Part shown: positions 26,887-38,085 of the stretch, one piece after another
Layout of the letters: each line of letters starts with the position of its first letter
Numbering within the stretch: position 1 is the stretch's first letter
Assembly: GCF_944801835.1 (NCBI RefSeq)
Contig: NZ_CALYLN010000001.1
Coordinates: forward strand, 1,148,001-1,212,000
DNA: 64,000 nucleotides
Reading direction: 5' to 3'
Source: Bartonella sp. B1099
GTDB taxonomy: Bacteria; Pseudomonadota; Alphaproteobacteria; Rhizobiales; Rhizobiaceae
Program-made: the position numbers and the translations under genes
The notes under the pieces: model-generated
Told to the model about the DNA's origin: nothing
Databases searched by the model: none
What the model saw: the letters and a program-made list of their open reading frames with translations, nothing else

Positions 26887-28146
26887 CTGTTTTTTTTAAT
26901 TGCGCTTTTGAATTTTGTTTTAGGAGCGAAGCTTTTTGTAAAGTTTTGAAGAGCACGAGGGAAATAATCAGAACATAAGGATAAGGTTGCGATCATTACA
27001 AGAGTGATCGCAAGTTTATTGAGGGCACTTCAGGTTAACTGCATTATCAATGGCTACAATGACAAAGGAATAAAAAAACAGCTTATATTTTTTAGAAAAG
27101 CAAAGATATGAATTGTTATAACAAAACATGTTAAGCCGATTTTAGGATGTTTATTCATTGGTATGATTTGTAAAGATAAGGTGCAAGACTGATAAGATGC
27201 CAATCTGGAATTAAGTAAAAAATATTTAGATGAGGAGGAGAGATCCATTTTCCTTCAAAGGGCTTTTTTGGGGGGTATTTTCGAGAATTTTAAAAATAGA
27301 CAAAAATAATCGTTAAGCTTTGTTTTAGAAATAAAGAGGAATATGATTTTTTTCTAAGATATTGTTTTATAAGGGTCATTTATCCTTTTATATGTGAAAT
27401 GAGAATCACAAATATTGTGGAATTCTTTTGTTTTCAATCTGTTAAAGAAATCAAAATCAGTTTTTTACACAACACAAAGCAAGGAGCTTTTGCGGATAAA
27501 AGCCCTTTTTAGAAAAAAGTAAAAAGCTTCTTTGAGTTATCTCAAAGACCAAAGGCTGTTACCATATTTTGAATTGCTAAAGAGTATGAGGGTTTTGGTA
27601 TATTTATGAGCTTTTTATGCACGATGGTGGAATGAGGGATTGGTTTTGGTTAATGGTTTATTGAGGATAAAGAGTGTTGCGGTCATTCATTGGCGTGTGA
27701 GAAGCATGGATAACGGTTTTTATTTTTTGTGAAACTTTTGCGATATCGAGGCTCTCTTGTAAAGATGATTCTGTCTCTATTGCTTTGTGGAATTGATCTC
27801 AATAAAGAATTTAATCATCGTCTGTAAAAAAATATTATGTCTATTTAAATTTCCATCTTTGTACTCTAAAAGTTTGTAGTACAAAAGCAATAACAGCAAT
27901 GGATCGAGTATATCATTTTATTGAATATGTTATAAGATTAACTATAGTCTCTTTATTTTTTTTATTTTATGATATAGGGCAATCTATAATTTGTGCATAA
28001 AAGAGATTTTCTTTTGATACAGAATTTTATTTTGAAATTGTCTTAGTATTTCCTTTTTCAAGCCGTTCTTTTGCTTTCTTTTTTTGTACAATACGCTTGC
28101 AAACTATTTGCGGATAGAATTTGAGAATGTTGTGAAGAGAAAGAAA
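26887..28146. other. Long AT-rich non-coding stretch
   Basis: About 1.26 kb without a supported gene. The minus frame 27054-27248 has no family resemblance. A small inverted repeat (TTTGAG/CTCAAA near 27532-27546) is visible but has no T-tract. The promoter of the lytic transglycosylase presumably lies near the right end. Confidence 0.5.
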
Positions 28147-28656
28147 ATGCAATTTTTAAAAATCTTGTTAAGTACAGCGTGTGCTGTATTTTTTATATTT
28201 GATATAAACTGGACTCATAGTGCCTTAAATATTGCGGAATCAAAAGAAGGCTCAGTGATTGTTGCTTCTAAGACACCTGCGCGTCCTTATGAGTTTCTTA
28301 TTCAGAAATTTGCAACGAAGCATAATGTTCCCGTTAATTTAGCTCATGCTGTTGTAAAAGTTGAAAGTAATTATAAGGCAAGCATAAAAGGGGCAGCGGG
28401 CGAAATAGGTTTGATGCAAATAAAACCTTCTACGGCGCGAGGGTTGGGCTTTAGTGGTTCTGTAAAAGATTTGTACGATCCTGCGACCAATCTTGAATAT
28501 GGTATGCGTTATTTGGCGCGGGCCTATAAGCTCAGTGGTGGAAGTACGTGTGGTACAATTCTTAAATATAACGCAGGTCATGCTGCAAAAAAAATGAATT
28601 CCATTTCGGCGAAATATTGCGCAAAAGTGAAAATGTATTTAGCTTCATTAAAATAA
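28147..28656 (+). CDS. Periplasmic lytic transglycosylase (SLT domain)
   Basis: A 169-residue SLT-type enzyme that cleaves the glycan strands of peptidoglycan with formation of anhydro-MurNAc ends. A signal peptide covers about residues 1-26 (hydrophobic 5-20). The catalytic domain begins near 48, with the catalytic Glu at E73 in VVKVESNYKASIKG. EIGLMQIKPSTARGLGF and the late LKYNAGHAAKKM block are typical of the fold. ATG at 28147 is preferred; a TTG at 28084 would put 21 residues before the signal peptide. It sits just before rnpB and the division cluster, a common place in Hyphomicrobiales. Confidence 0.9.
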   Translation: MQFLKILLSTACAVFFIFDINWTHSALNIAESKEGSVIVASKTPARPYEFLIQKFATKHNVPVNLAHAVVKVESNYKASIKGAAGEIGLMQIKPSTARGLGFSGSVKDLYDPATNLEYGMRYLARAYKLSGGSTCGTILKYNAGHAAKKMNSISAKYCAKVKMYLASLK

Positions 28657-28750
28657 CAGCAAAATAACAACGTCTTTTAAAAGGGATTGGCTATAAAATA
28701 TTTTAAGATGCTATTTTCACGGAGCAGAAAATGTTTTATAAGTTAATACG

Positions 28751-29137
28751 TCAGTCGGCTGGGCAGCCGCGCTTGTCCAATGCTGAAAAGCGACAGGTGA
28801 GGAAAGTCCGGGCTCCATGGAAAGACGGTGCCGGGTAACACCCGGCGGGGGTGACCCTAGGGAAAGTGCCACAGAAAGTAAACCGCCTATTTTTATAGGT
28901 AAGGGTGAAAGGGTGGAGTAAGAGCCCACCGCGCATTCAGTAATGAATGTGGCAAGGTAAACCCCACCGGGAGCAAGACCAAATAGAAATGACGTGCAAG
29001 ATTTAATTTGCAGCCGATTTCCGGGCGAGTCATTCGGGTAGGTTGCACGAGGCGGATGGTAACATCCGTCCCAGATGAATGGTTGCCATGTAAAGTATGA
29101 GCTTTACTATACAGAACCCGGCTTATAGGCCGACTGA
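28751..29137 (+). ncRNA. rnpB: RNase P RNA (bacterial type A)
   Basis: This is the catalytic RNA of RNase P, which trims the 5' leader of precursor tRNAs. Stem P1 is TCAGTCGGC (28751-28759) with GCCGACTGA (29129-29137). Inside are conserved core blocks: GAGGAAAGTCCGGGCTCC near 28799, the CACAGAAAGTAAACCGCC block near 28870, GGTAAGGGTGAAAGGGTG and the 3' CAGAACCCGGCTTATAGGCC. A TATAAG at about 28737-28742 could be the -10 element. The open frames on the opposite strand here are artefacts of the structured RNA. Confidence 0.96.
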
Positions 29138-29404
29138 TATTTCATGATAATCCGCGATATTTTACACGTTCAATGACGTATGGGCTTTTATGAAGTCTGT
29201 GTTTGAAATGGGCACTTGAATAAAGAGTGTTTTAAAAAATTATAACATTTCTTTAAGTATAATACGTTAGGATGTGTCTTGGGATAACCTTAGCTTTTTT
29301 CGTTCATAGTTATTAATATGAAAGTTGAGGGTTGGGTTATTCTGATATTGGTTGCTATGAGAGAGCTGTTGATTTGAAACAGCATAACTTCAAGACGGAT
29401 TATT

Positions 29405-30403
29405 TTGACAAAACAGGATCAAAGAGCTGAACGCCATATTCCAGTGTTGTTGCAGCCAGTTTTGGCTGGGCTTATGCCATTGGTTGGAGCAAAAGTGATT
29501 GATGGCACCTTTGGAGCTGGTGGTTATACGCGTGCCTTGTTAAAGGCAGGGGCACAAGTGATTGCTCTTGATCGTGATCCGCATGCTATTGGTGCCGGTC
29601 AACCCCTCGTTGATGAATTTTTTCCACGACTTCGTTTGGTCCATATGGAATTTTCACAGCTCGATCGTGTCGTTGAAGAGAAGGTAGATGCGGTTATTTT
29701 GGATATTGGTGTCTCTTCAATGCAGCTTGATGAAGCAGAAAGAGGCTTTTCTTTTCAAAAAGATGGTCCCTTGGATATGCGAATGGCACAGACGGGTTTT
29801 ACAGCGAGCGATGTTATAAATCATCTACAAGCAAGGGATTTAGCGCGTATTTTTAAGATCTTAGGAGAAGAGCGTTATGCAGGGCGAATTGCACGAATGA
29901 TTGAAAAGCGTCGTGTTGTTCAGCCTTTTTTGCGTACAGGTGATCTTGCGCATGCCATTGAGGTGTTGGTAGGGCGAAAGCCTGGAGATCGCATTCATCC
30001 TGCAACACGTGTATTTCAGGCTCTTCGTATCTATGTTAATGATGAAATTGGTGAATTAGCGCGTGGTTTATTTGCTGCTGAACGCGTTTTAAAAGCTGGA
30101 GGCCGTTTGGGGGTTGTCAGTTTTCATTCTCTTGAAGATCGTATGGTCAAAAGATTTTTTGTCTCTCGTTCTGGAGAAGGTATGAGATCACGCTATTTGC
30201 CTGAAATAAAGCATTCTCCTGCAACATTTTTCCCTTTGTTTAAAGGAGGAATAACGGCAAATAAAGAGGAATTACAGCAAAATCCTCGTTCACGTTCTGC
30301 GAGATTGCGTATGGGGGTGCGGACTGAAGCAGAAGCTCTTGGGGAAGATATGAAATTATTTGGTTTAGCAGAAATTGTCAGTTTTGAAGGCGGCAAGAAA
30401 TGA
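29405..30403 (+). CDS. rsmH: 16S rRNA (cytosine1402-N4)-methyltransferase RsmH
   Basis: RsmH (MraW) methylates C1402 of 16S rRNA at N4. The 332-residue protein has the SAM motif [14 protein letters not shown] near residue 38, [34 protein letters not shown] and the C-terminal [14 protein letters not shown]. The frame has a stop 27 bases upstream and no ATG before the conserved HIPVLL block, so a TTG at 29405 is the only reasonable start. It is the first gene of the division cluster. mraZ, its usual upstream partner, is missing from the 267 bases between rnpB and this gene. The stop overlaps the ftsL start by 4 bases. Confidence 0.95.
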   Translation: MTKQDQRAERHIPVLLQPVLAGLMPLVGAKVIDGTFGAGGYTRALLKAGAQVIALDRDPHAIGAGQPLVDEFFPRLRLVHMEFSQLDRVVEEKVDAVILDIGVSSMQLDEAERGFSFQKDGPLDMRMAQTGFTASDVINHLQARDLARIFKILGEERYAGRIARMIEKRRVVQPFLRTGDLAHAIEVLVGRKPGDRIHPATRVFQALRIYVNDEIGELARGLFAAERVLKAGGRLGVVSFHSLEDRMVKRFFVSRSGEGMRSRYLPEIKHSPATFFPLFKGGITANKEELQQNPRSRSARLRMGVRTEAEALGEDMKLFGLAEIVSFEGGKK

Positions 30404-30807
30404 CAGTTTTCCGTACATTTGATATGATTTTAGTAATGATTATGATTTGTATGGCAGGTCTTACCTATAAAGTAAAATATGATGTTCAAAAACGAATGAG
30501 TGAGGTTCGTCATCTAGAGCATGAAATTGCTGCAGCAAAAAATACCGTGAGTTTGCTTCATGCTGAGTGGGCTGTCATGATAAAGCCTTCACGCATGCAA
30601 AAACTTGCGAAACGTTATCAAAAAGAACTTGGGTTAGAGGTTATAGAGCCGCATCAAATCGTGGAGTTTAAAGACATTCCGGTACGGGAACACGATCCAA
30701 TTGAAGAAATAATTAAACGAAATATCTTGGAAGATCATCAGGATATTTTAGCAAATAATCGGGCTTCTCAAGTCAATCGCGTTGTTCAAAAAGGCATACA
30801 GCAATGA
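30400..30807 (+). CDS. ftsL: Cell division protein FtsL
   Basis: A 135-residue bitopic membrane protein of the divisome. It has a short N-terminus, one membrane segment at about residues 6-23 ([17 protein letters not shown]), then a periplasmic coiled-coil region (about 28-60) and a charged tail. Sequence conservation in FtsL is low. The call rests on size, topology and its place between rsmH and ftsI. ATGA overlaps join it to both neighbours, so translation is probably coupled. Confidence 0.85.
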   Translation: MTVFRTFDMILVMIMICMAGLTYKVKYDVQKRMSEVRHLEHEIAAAKNTVSLLHAEWAVMIKPSRMQKLAKRYQKELGLEVIEPHQIVEFKDIPVREHDPIEEIIKRNILEDHQDILANNRASQVNRVVQKGIQQ

Positions 30808-32546
30808 AATCAGCCTTTTTATCCTCACAGAAAAAAAAGCGCTTAAAGGATTCGTTGAATCATCCTAATGTTTCTATTCGTCGTTCGTATTCTAGTCGTC
30901 CTCGTTTACTTTTTTCATTGTTCTGTTTTTTGGTTTTATATGGTATCATGGGAGCTTGCCTGATTTCTTATGGGTTGGAAGGTGGACAGATTGAAGAAGC
31001 AAAAGGGCCAAGCATTCTTCAATTGACGGCACGACCTGATATTGTTGACCGTAATGGACGTTTATTAGCAACAGATATTAAAACCTATTCACTTTTTGCT
31101 GAGCCACGACGTATTATTGATGTGGATGAAACAATTGAATTGCTCTCAACAGTTTTGCCTGATCTAAATTGGCAGGAAACCTATAAGCGTTTAAAAAGAA
31201 AAACCGGTTTTTCTTGGATACAGCGTGGGTTAACCCCCATGCAGAAAACGCAAATTATGGCTCTTGGTATTCCAGGAATTGGTTTTCGGACTGAAATTCG
31301 TCGTTTTTATCCCGATGGACCTATAACTTCCCATATTCTCGGCATGGTCAATGTAGATAATCAGGGCATTGCAGGTATGGAAAAATATATTGATGATACG
31401 GGGTTGAGTGCTCTGCGTGCAGCTGGTCTTGCCGTGGAAGAATCGTTAAAACAAGTTCAGCTTTCGATTGATGTGCGACTTCAGGCAATTGTTCATGATG
31501 AACTTATTCAGGCTATGAAGCGTTATAAGGCAATTGCTGCAGGCGCTGTTATTTTAAATATACATACGGGGGAAATTTTGGCTTTGGCATCACTCCCAGA
31601 TTTTGATCCTGGAAATCCTATTGAAGCTTTAAAAAGTGATCGTCTTAATCGGATGACTGCTGGAACCTTTGAAATGGGATCGATCATTAAAAGTTTTACA
31701 ACCGCCATGGCACTTGATTCCGATATTTTTCACTTAAACAGTATTATTGATGCCTCAAAGCCCATAAAAGCAAGTAGTGGCTATACGATCCATGATTTTC
31801 ACGGAAAAAACCGTCCTTTAACGTTATGGGAGGTTTTTATTTATTCTTCCAACATTGGTTCTGCTAAAGAGGCATTGGCGATAGGGATTGATAAACATCG
31901 TGATTTTTTACAAAAACTTGGGCTTTTAGATCGCCTTACAACAGAATTGCCTGAAGTTGCCCATCCTATTGTGCCCCATCATTGGAAGGATATCCATTCT
32001 ATGACAATTTCTTTTGGGCATGGTATGGCAACAACACCCTTGCAAACAGCTGTTGGGGCTGCTGCTTTAATGAATGGTGGTTGGTTGATTACACCAACAT
32101 TTTTAAAACGGACAAAAGAACAAACTTTGCATCATGCAAAACAGGTTTTGAAGGCCAAAACAAGTCAAAATATGCGTTACCTTTATAAATTAAATAGTGA
32201 TATTGGGTCTGGACGTAATGCGAAAGTAGAAGGCTATCGGGTGGGGGGAAAGACAGGAACAGCTGAGAAAGTTGAAAATGGGAAATATTCTAAAACAAAA
32301 AATTTCAATAGTTTTCTGGCTGCTTTTCCGATTGATGATCCTGCTTATGTTGTTTTAACAATTATTGATGAACCTAAGCCAGAGGAAGGAAAACATTCCG
32401 CAACAGCAGGGATGAATGCTGGACCAATGCTTGCGAATATTGTTCGTCGTTCAGCCAGTTTTCTTGGTGTAAAGCCCGATTTTAAAAAAGAATATGAGCC
32501 TTTTTTAGGTCAAAAGAGCCATTCAAATTTCGTTAAACAGCGGTAA
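30804..32546 (+). CDS. ftsI: Septal peptidoglycan transpeptidase FtsI (PBP3)
   Basis: FtsI cross-links new peptidoglycan at the septum and works with FtsW. The 580-residue class B penicillin-binding protein has a basic cytoplasmic start, one membrane anchor (about 36-54) and a dimerisation domain (RPDIVDRNGRLLATDIKTYSL at about 75-95). The transpeptidase domain has the nucleophile serine in EMGSIIKSF (SxxK near 293), SSN near 349 and KTGTAEK near 482. The motifs are complete, so it should be active and beta-lactam sensitive. It overlaps ftsL by 4 bases; murE starts 23 bases downstream. Confidence 0.97.
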   Translation: MKSAFLSSQKKKRLKDSLNHPNVSIRRSYSSRPRLLFSLFCFLVLYGIMGACLISYGLEGGQIEEAKGPSILQLTARPDIVDRNGRLLATDIKTYSLFAEPRRIIDVDETIELLSTVLPDLNWQETYKRLKRKTGFSWIQRGLTPMQKTQIMALGIPGIGFRTEIRRFYPDGPITSHILGMVNVDNQGIAGMEKYIDDTGLSALRAAGLAVEESLKQVQLSIDVRLQAIVHDELIQAMKRYKAIAAGAVILNIHTGEILALASLPDFDPGNPIEALKSDRLNRMTAGTFEMGSIIKSFTTAMALDSDIFHLNSIIDASKPIKASSGYTIHDFHGKNRPLTLWEVFIYSSNIGSAKEALAIGIDKHRDFLQKLGLLDRLTTELPEVAHPIVPHHWKDIHSMTISFGHGMATTPLQTAVGAAALMNGGWLITPTFLKRTKEQTLHHAKQVLKAKTSQNMRYLYKLNSDIGSGRNAKVEGYRVGGKTGTAEKVENGKYSKTKNFNSFLAAFPIDDPAYVVLTIIDEPKPEEGKHSATAGMNAGPMLANIVRRSASFLGVKPDFKKEYEPFLGQKSHSNFVKQR

Positions 32547-32569
32547 AATAAATATAAAGGTGCGTCGTT

Positions 32570-34021
32570 ATGTTGTTTGGAACAGTTTTTACAGAATGTC
32601 TTGAAGATCAGAAGCTTTCTTCAATGGAAATAACAGGAATCAGTGCAGATTCTCGACAAGTCTTGCCGGGCTATGTTTTTGTTGCTGTTCAAGGAAAACA
32701 AGGGGATGGAAGAGACTATATCAATGATGCGATAAAGCGGGGCGCACGTGCAATCGTTACGGATTGCGAGGCTGTTCTTGAGGATTTATCTGTTCCAATT
32801 TTACGTGTTTCTCATGTTCGTCATAGTCTCGCGTTGGCCGCTGCCCGTTTTTATGGCTCTCAGCCTGAAACGGTTGTTGCTGTGACCGGTACAAGTGGTA
32901 AAACTTCTGTTGTCTCTTTTCTTCGGCAAATTTGGCTTCATGTTGGATTGTGTGCTGCCAGTATAGGAACAGTTGGTGTTGTTTCACCTCACCGGAATGA
33001 TTATGGTTCTCTCACAACACCTGATCCAGTTGTCTTACATCGTCTTCTTTGTGAAATTTCTCATGAAGGTGTGACTCATGTAGCTCTTGAAGCTTCTTCA
33101 CATGGGCTTGATCAAGGACGCCTTGATGGAGTCCGTTTAACGGCTGGTGCCTTTACCAATTTAGGGCGAGATCACATGGATTATCACAGATGCGTAGAGG
33201 ATTATTTACGGGCTAAAATGAGGTTGTTTGATACACTTTTGCCTGTATCTGCTCCTGCTTTGATTTTTGCTGATGATGTTTATTCACAAAAAGTTATTGA
33301 TGCTGTTACACAAGCGCGCCGCCGTGTCTTGACAATTGGACGTAAGGGACAATTTATCACAATTAATCGCGTTGAACATCAACGCTCAAAACAGTGTATC
33401 GAATGTCGTGTGGAAAATAAGATTTATACATTTGACTTGCCTTTAGCTGGAGATTTTCAAGTGGCTAATGCACTTGTGGCGGCAGGGCTAGCCCTTGCAA
33501 CAGGACTTTCTCCTGATAAGGTTTTTTCTGCGCTTGAAACTTTGCAGGGGGCACCCGGTCGGTTAGAGTTTGTTGGAAAGACAGAAAATAATGCGCCTGT
33601 TTATATTGATTATGCGCATAAACCAGAAGCTTTGGAGCAGGTTTTGCTGTCTGTTCGTCCCTTTACGCAAGGCCGTTTGGTTATTGTTTTTGGTTGTGGA
33701 GGGGATCGAGATCAAGGAAAAAGAGCTTTGATGGGAAAAATTGCAGCAGATAAAGCGGATATTGTTATTGTAACGGATGATAATCCACGCACAGAAATAC
33801 CAGAAAAAATACGCAAGGATATTTTACAGGCGGTCCCAACAGCCATAGAGATAGCAGATCGTGGTGAAGCTATTTCTTATGCGGTGGGGCTTTTGAAAGC
33901 TGGTGATACACTCATCATTGCTGGAAAAGGTCATGAAGATGGCCAAATTATAGGGAAGACAACTTATCCTTTTTCAGATCGTCTGAAAGCGATAGAAGCT
34001 CTAGAGGACCGGAGGAGATGA
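32570..34021 (+). CDS. murE: UDP-MurNAc-Ala-Glu:meso-diaminopimelate ligase MurE
   Basis: MurE adds meso-diaminopimelate to UDP-MurNAc-L-Ala-D-Glu using ATP. The 483-residue protein has an N-terminal UDP-binding domain ([19 protein letters not shown]), P-loop VTGTSGKTS near 106, [15 protein letters not shown], and the C-terminal DNPRTE motif near 406. This DNPR motif marks preference for meso-DAP over lysine. ATG at 32570. It overlaps murF by 4 bases. Confidence 0.97.
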   Translation: MLFGTVFTECLEDQKLSSMEITGISADSRQVLPGYVFVAVQGKQGDGRDYINDAIKRGARAIVTDCEAVLEDLSVPILRVSHVRHSLALAAARFYGSQPETVVAVTGTSGKTSVVSFLRQIWLHVGLCAASIGTVGVVSPHRNDYGSLTTPDPVVLHRLLCEISHEGVTHVALEASSHGLDQGRLDGVRLTAGAFTNLGRDHMDYHRCVEDYLRAKMRLFDTLLPVSAPALIFADDVYSQKVIDAVTQARRRVLTIGRKGQFITINRVEHQRSKQCIECRVENKIYTFDLPLAGDFQVANALVAAGLALATGLSPDKVFSALETLQGAPGRLEFVGKTENNAPVYIDYAHKPEALEQVLLSVRPFTQGRLVIVFGCGGDRDQGKRALMGKIAADKADIVIVTDDNPRTEIPEKIRKDILQAVPTAIEIADRGEAISYAVGLLKAGDTLIIAGKGHEDGQIIGKTTYPFSDRLKAIEALEDRRR

Positions 34022-35439
34022 CAGCTTTATGGGATAAACAAGCAATTGTTGCGGCCATTGATGGTATTGTAATGGGAAGCGTACCAGAAACTTTTCCTGG
34101 TGTTTCCATTGATAGTCGTACTCTTGCAGAAGGCGATATTTTTTTCTGTATTAAGGGACATCATCTTGATGGTCATGATTTCGCTGCGCAAGCTTATGCA
34201 CGAGGTGCAGGCGTTCTTATTGTTGCAGAACATCGTTTGAAGGATATGGAAAAGATATCGGCTCCATTGATTGTTGTTCCTGATGTTTTACAAGCCCTAG
34301 AAAAACTCGGGAAAGCCGCACGCAAACGTTCAAGAGCTAAAATTATCGCGATAACAGGATCGGTGGGAAAAACAACAACAAAAGAAGCTTTGAAACAAGT
34401 CCTTGCAACGGCTGGGAACGTTCATGCGAATCTCGCTTCTTTAAACAATTGCTGGGGGGTTCCGCTTACTTTAGCGCGGATGCCGATGGAGAGTGATTAT
34501 GGTATCTTTGAAATTGGCATGAATCATAAAGATGAAATTCGTCCTCTGGTTAAACTGGTTTGTCCGCATGTTGCTCTTATTACGCATATTTGTGCAGGAC
34601 ATATGGGTTTTTTCAAGGCTCTTGAAGAAATAGCAGAGGCAAAAGCTGAAATTTTTGAAGGATTGGATGAGGAAGGCATTGCCATTTTAAATGCAGATAG
34701 TGATTTTTTTTCTTATCTCGTTCAAAAAGCAAAGCAATGCGGTGTGAAAAAGATTTTAAGCTTTGGTGAGACTGAAGATGCTGATTATCAAGCGCGGGAT
34801 ATACGTCTTTTAACCGATCATTCTTCTATGATGGTGCGCATTGGAGGACAGGAGAGCAAGGTCCAAATTGGTGCTCCTGGACGCCATATTGTGCAAAATA
34901 GTTTAGGGATTATTGCAGCTTGTGATGCTATGGGGGTTGCGTTAGAGCCTGTTTTTCTTTCTTTGAGCCATTTTTCTTCTCAAAAAGGGCGGGGTGTTCG
35001 TTATCGATTGTCTTTATCGAATGGCGGTGAATTTTATCTCATTGATGAAAGCTATAATGCTAATCCCGCATCTATGCGTGCGGCTCTTGAGCTTCTTGCG
35101 ACAGGACCAGTCGGGAAAGGGGGGCGGCGAATTGCTGTTTTAGGGGATATGCTAGAGTTAGGGGGGTATAGTGAAAAGCTTCATCGTGATTTAATAAAGC
35201 CAATATGTCTTTCTGGTGCTAATCCCGTTTTTTTATTTGGTGAGGCGATGAAATCTTTAGTCAGTGATTTATCTGCTGATGTTGAGGTTCATTATGCTGA
35301 AAATATTGAGAAAATTTTACCGCTTCTTTTGACAGAAATTTCTCCTGGGGATCTCTTGATGATTAAATCATCCAATAGCCTTTGTTCATCAAATATTGTG
35401 ACGGCATTGCTTGAGCGCTATAAAGCGGTTTCTTCATAG
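34018..35439 (+). CDS. murF: UDP-MurNAc-tripeptide:D-Ala-D-Ala ligase MurF
   Basis: MurF adds the D-Ala-D-Ala dipeptide to complete the UDP-MurNAc pentapeptide. The 473-residue protein has the Mur ligase layout: [19 protein letters not shown] near 26-44, P-loop [13 protein letters not shown] near 115, NLNN-type [24 protein letters not shown] and the C-terminal [16 protein letters not shown] and [10 protein letters not shown] blocks. ATG 34018 overlaps the murE stop. The dipeptide comes from Ddl, encoded 9 kb downstream in the same cluster. Confidence 0.97.
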   Translation: MTALWDKQAIVAAIDGIVMGSVPETFPGVSIDSRTLAEGDIFFCIKGHHLDGHDFAAQAYARGAGVLIVAEHRLKDMEKISAPLIVVPDVLQALEKLGKAARKRSRAKIIAITGSVGKTTTKEALKQVLATAGNVHANLASLNNCWGVPLTLARMPMESDYGIFEIGMNHKDEIRPLVKLVCPHVALITHICAGHMGFFKALEEIAEAKAEIFEGLDEEGIAILNADSDFFSYLVQKAKQCGVKKILSFGETEDADYQARDIRLLTDHSSMMVRIGGQESKVQIGAPGRHIVQNSLGIIAACDAMGVALEPVFLSLSHFSSQKGRGVRYRLSLSNGGEFYLIDESYNANPASMRAALELLATGPVGKGGRRIAVLGDMLELGGYSEKLHRDLIKPICLSGANPVFLFGEAMKSLVSDLSADVEVHYAENIEKILPLLLTEISPGDLLMIKSSNSLCSSNIVTALLERYKAVSS

Positions 35440-35461
35440 TTTTAAGAGGTTTTTTTGTCCC

Positions 35462-36532
35462 ATGATGTTGTTTTTTTCTTCGTTGAGTGATTGGCTTCCA
35501 GGTGTGAATGTTTTCCGCTACATTACTTTTCGTACGATAGCAGCGATGTTGACTTCAGGGCTCATTGTTTTTTTGTTTGGACCTAGCATCATTGCTTCTC
35601 TTAAGTTGCGGCAGGGCAAAGGGCAACCAATTCGTGCCGATGGTCCTCAAACACATTTTAAAAAGGCTGGAACACCTACAATGGGTGGATTGATGATTTT
35701 AACCGGCATTGTTGTATCGGCATTTTTGTGGTGTAATTTATCGAATATTTATTTTTGGGTATCGCTCTTGGTTATGCTTTCTTTTGGGGCCATTGGATTT
35801 TATGATGATTATCTTAAGGTCACAAAACAAACAGACAAAGGATTTTCTGGGAAAGCACGGCTGAGCTTGGAGTTTGTCGTTGCAGCAATTGCTGCTTTTA
35901 TCATCTTACAAATTGGCTCATCTGGGTTCGCTTTGCCTTTTTTGAAAGATTATCTTATCGATTTAGGTTGGTTTTTCATTCCTTTTTCTGCTTTTGTCAT
36001 TGTTGCGACGGGGAATGCGGTTAATTTGACGGATGGACTTGATGGGCTTGCGATTGTTCCTGTGATGGTTGCGGCTTTATCTTTTGCTTTGATTGCTTAT
36101 CTTTGTGGTAATATGAATTTTGCTGATTATCTCCAAATACACTATGTATCGGGAACAGGTGAACTGGCTGTTTTATTGGGAGCTGTTGTGGGGGCAGGGC
36201 TTGGCTTTTTATGGTTTAACGCACCGCCTGCTGCTATTTTTATGGGGGATACTGGTTCGTTGGCTCTTGGAGGTCTATTGGGGACTGTTGCGGTTGCTAC
36301 AAAACACGAAATTGTTTTGGCTCTTATTGGTGGGCTGTTTGTTGTGGAAGCTTTTTCGGTCGTTATTCAGGTTAGTTATTTCAAATTGACAAGAAAACGC
36401 GTGTTTCTTATGGCGCCAATCCATCATCATTTTGAGAAAAAAGGCTGGACTGAAAGCCAAGTGGTGATACGCTTCTGGATTATTTCAATTGTTCTTGCTC
36501 TCATTGGTCTTTCAACACTTAAATTGCGGTGA
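35462..36532 (+). CDS. mraY: Phospho-MurNAc-pentapeptide transferase MraY
   Basis: MraY moves phospho-MurNAc-pentapeptide to undecaprenyl phosphate, giving lipid I, in the inner membrane. The 356-residue protein has about ten membrane segments. Catalytic and family motifs are visible: [53 protein letters not shown] and [12 protein letters not shown] chose ATG at 35462, with AAGAGG 12 bases upstream and the usual family start [14 protein letters not shown]; the longer frame begins with a TTG inside murF. murD follows directly. Confidence 0.96.
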   Translation: MMLFFSSLSDWLPGVNVFRYITFRTIAAMLTSGLIVFLFGPSIIASLKLRQGKGQPIRADGPQTHFKKAGTPTMGGLMILTGIVVSAFLWCNLSNIYFWVSLLVMLSFGAIGFYDDYLKVTKQTDKGFSGKARLSLEFVVAAIAAFIILQIGSSGFALPFLKDYLIDLGWFFIPFSAFVIVATGNAVNLTDGLDGLAIVPVMVAALSFALIAYLCGNMNFADYLQIHYVSGTGELAVLLGAVVGAGLGFLWFNAPPAAIFMGDTGSLALGGLLGTVAVATKHEIVLALIGGLFVVEAFSVVIQVSYFKLTRKRVFLMAPIHHHFEKKGWTESQVVIRFWIISIVLALIGLSTLKLR

Positions 36533-36536
36533 GATT

Positions 36537-37940
36537 TTGATTTCTGTTGCGTGTTATAAGGGGAAAAAAGTTGCTCTGTTTGGATTGGGAAAGTCTGGAT
36601 TAGCAACGGCACAAGCGTTGATACGTGGTGGTGCAGAAGTGGTGGCATGGGATGATCATCCTGCGAGCGTGCAAGCAGCTTTTCGGCAAAATATTCCAAC
36701 AAGAGATCTTCACGGTGAAGATTGGTCAGAATTTGTAGCATTGATTCTCGCACCTGGCGTTCCTTTAAATTATCCTCAACCCCATTGGGTTGTTGAAAAA
36801 GCACGTCAAGCAAATATAGAAATTATCGGTGATATTGAGTTATTTGTTCGTGCGCGCCATCATTTTTTACAGCGTTATGGTTTTTGTGATGAGGATGTTC
36901 CTTTCATTGCGATTACGGGGACGAATGGAAAGTCGACAACAACGGCTTTGCTTGCACATTTGTTGGAAAAAATGGGGTATGATGTGCAAATGGGGGGAAA
37001 TATTGGACAGGCGATATTAACGCTTAAGCCCTTTGTTAAAAAACGTATCTATGTCATTGAATGTTCATCGTTTCAAATTGATCTTACGCCCTCTCTTCAG
37101 CCAACCATTGGGCTTTTATTAAATTTGACACCTGATCATATTGATCGTCATGGGAGTTTTGCTTGTTATGTGCAAACCAAAAGGCATCTGGTTGCTCAGG
37201 CTTCTCAGGCTTTTATTTCCGTTGATGATGCAGCTTGTGAGATGTTGTATCAACAATTGCTTCACGAGGGGCATCCAATTAAGGCTATTTCCAAGGATCA
37301 TTTTGTTGAAAATGGTTTTTATGCAGAGGGGACCAAGCTCTTTTCTGTTCGTCAAGGACAGCGACATATGCTTGCAGATCTTGCTTCTATGTCTGCTTTG
37401 CGCGGAGGTCATAATGTGCAAAATGCTCTTATGGCCTTGGCAACTTTGCAAGCTTTAAAAATAACTGATTCCTCTATGAGCAAGCATTTAGCAAGCTATA
37501 AAGGATTGCCTCATCGTATGCAGCAAGTCCGTAAAATGGGGGCGATTTTATTTATTAATGATAGCAAGGCGACGAATGCAGATGCAACAGCGCCAGCACT
37601 TTGCGCTTTTAATGATATTTTTTGGATTGTTGGGGGGCAGGCAAAAAAGGGAGGAATTGAGTCTCTTAGAGAATTTTTTCCTAAAATTCGTAAAGCCTAT
37701 TTGATTGGGAGTGCAGCAGAAGAATTTGCGCGCATTATTGGATCTGCTTTTCCCTTTTCTATGAGCTTAACTTTAGAAAATGCGGTGTGTGAAGCCACCA
37801 TTGACGCAATGCATTGCAAGGCAAAGGAGGTGGTGGTTCTTTTGTCACCTGCTTGTGCAAGTTATGACCAATTTAAAAATTATGAAGTGCGGGGCGAAGC
37901 ATTTATCTCTTTGGTGATGCAATTACAACAATTACAATAA
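36537..37940 (+). CDS. murD: UDP-MurNAc-L-Ala:D-Glu ligase MurD
   Basis: MurD adds D-glutamate to UDP-MurNAc-L-alanine. The 467-residue protein has the N-terminal Rossmann part ([19 protein letters not shown]), P-loop [37 protein letters not shown], and [13 protein letters not shown] with GGQAKKGGI in the C-terminal domain. No ATG is usable: the best start is TTG at 36537, with GGTGAG just upstream overlapping the mraY stop. An ORF beginning further left would overlap mraY without a ribosome binding site. 145 bases follow before ftsW. Confidence 0.96.
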   Translation: MISVACYKGKKVALFGLGKSGLATAQALIRGGAEVVAWDDHPASVQAAFRQNIPTRDLHGEDWSEFVALILAPGVPLNYPQPHWVVEKARQANIEIIGDIELFVRARHHFLQRYGFCDEDVPFIAITGTNGKSTTTALLAHLLEKMGYDVQMGGNIGQAILTLKPFVKKRIYVIECSSFQIDLTPSLQPTIGLLLNLTPDHIDRHGSFACYVQTKRHLVAQASQAFISVDDAACEMLYQQLLHEGHPIKAISKDHFVENGFYAEGTKLFSVRQGQRHMLADLASMSALRGGHNVQNALMALATLQALKITDSSMSKHLASYKGLPHRMQQVRKMGAILFINDSKATNADATAPALCAFNDIFWIVGGQAKKGGIESLREFFPKIRKAYLIGSAAEEFARIIGSAFPFSMSLTLENAVCEATIDAMHCKAKEVVVLLSPACASYDQFKNYEVRGEAFISLVMQLQQLQ

Positions 37941-38085
37941 CAAGAAGCATCACTTATAAAAAATATTTTTGCGTTAAGACTCCAGAATCTTTTTTTGTGT
38001 AATTTAGTTTTTAAAGTGTTTGTTGAATAGGTTGGGGAACCTTATCACTTTAAGACAATTTATAAAACGGATAAGGTGGCTATAA

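Noticed and set aside
28717-28936. Minus-strand frames opposite rnpB
   Set aside because: They are shadows of the highly conserved RNase P RNA.
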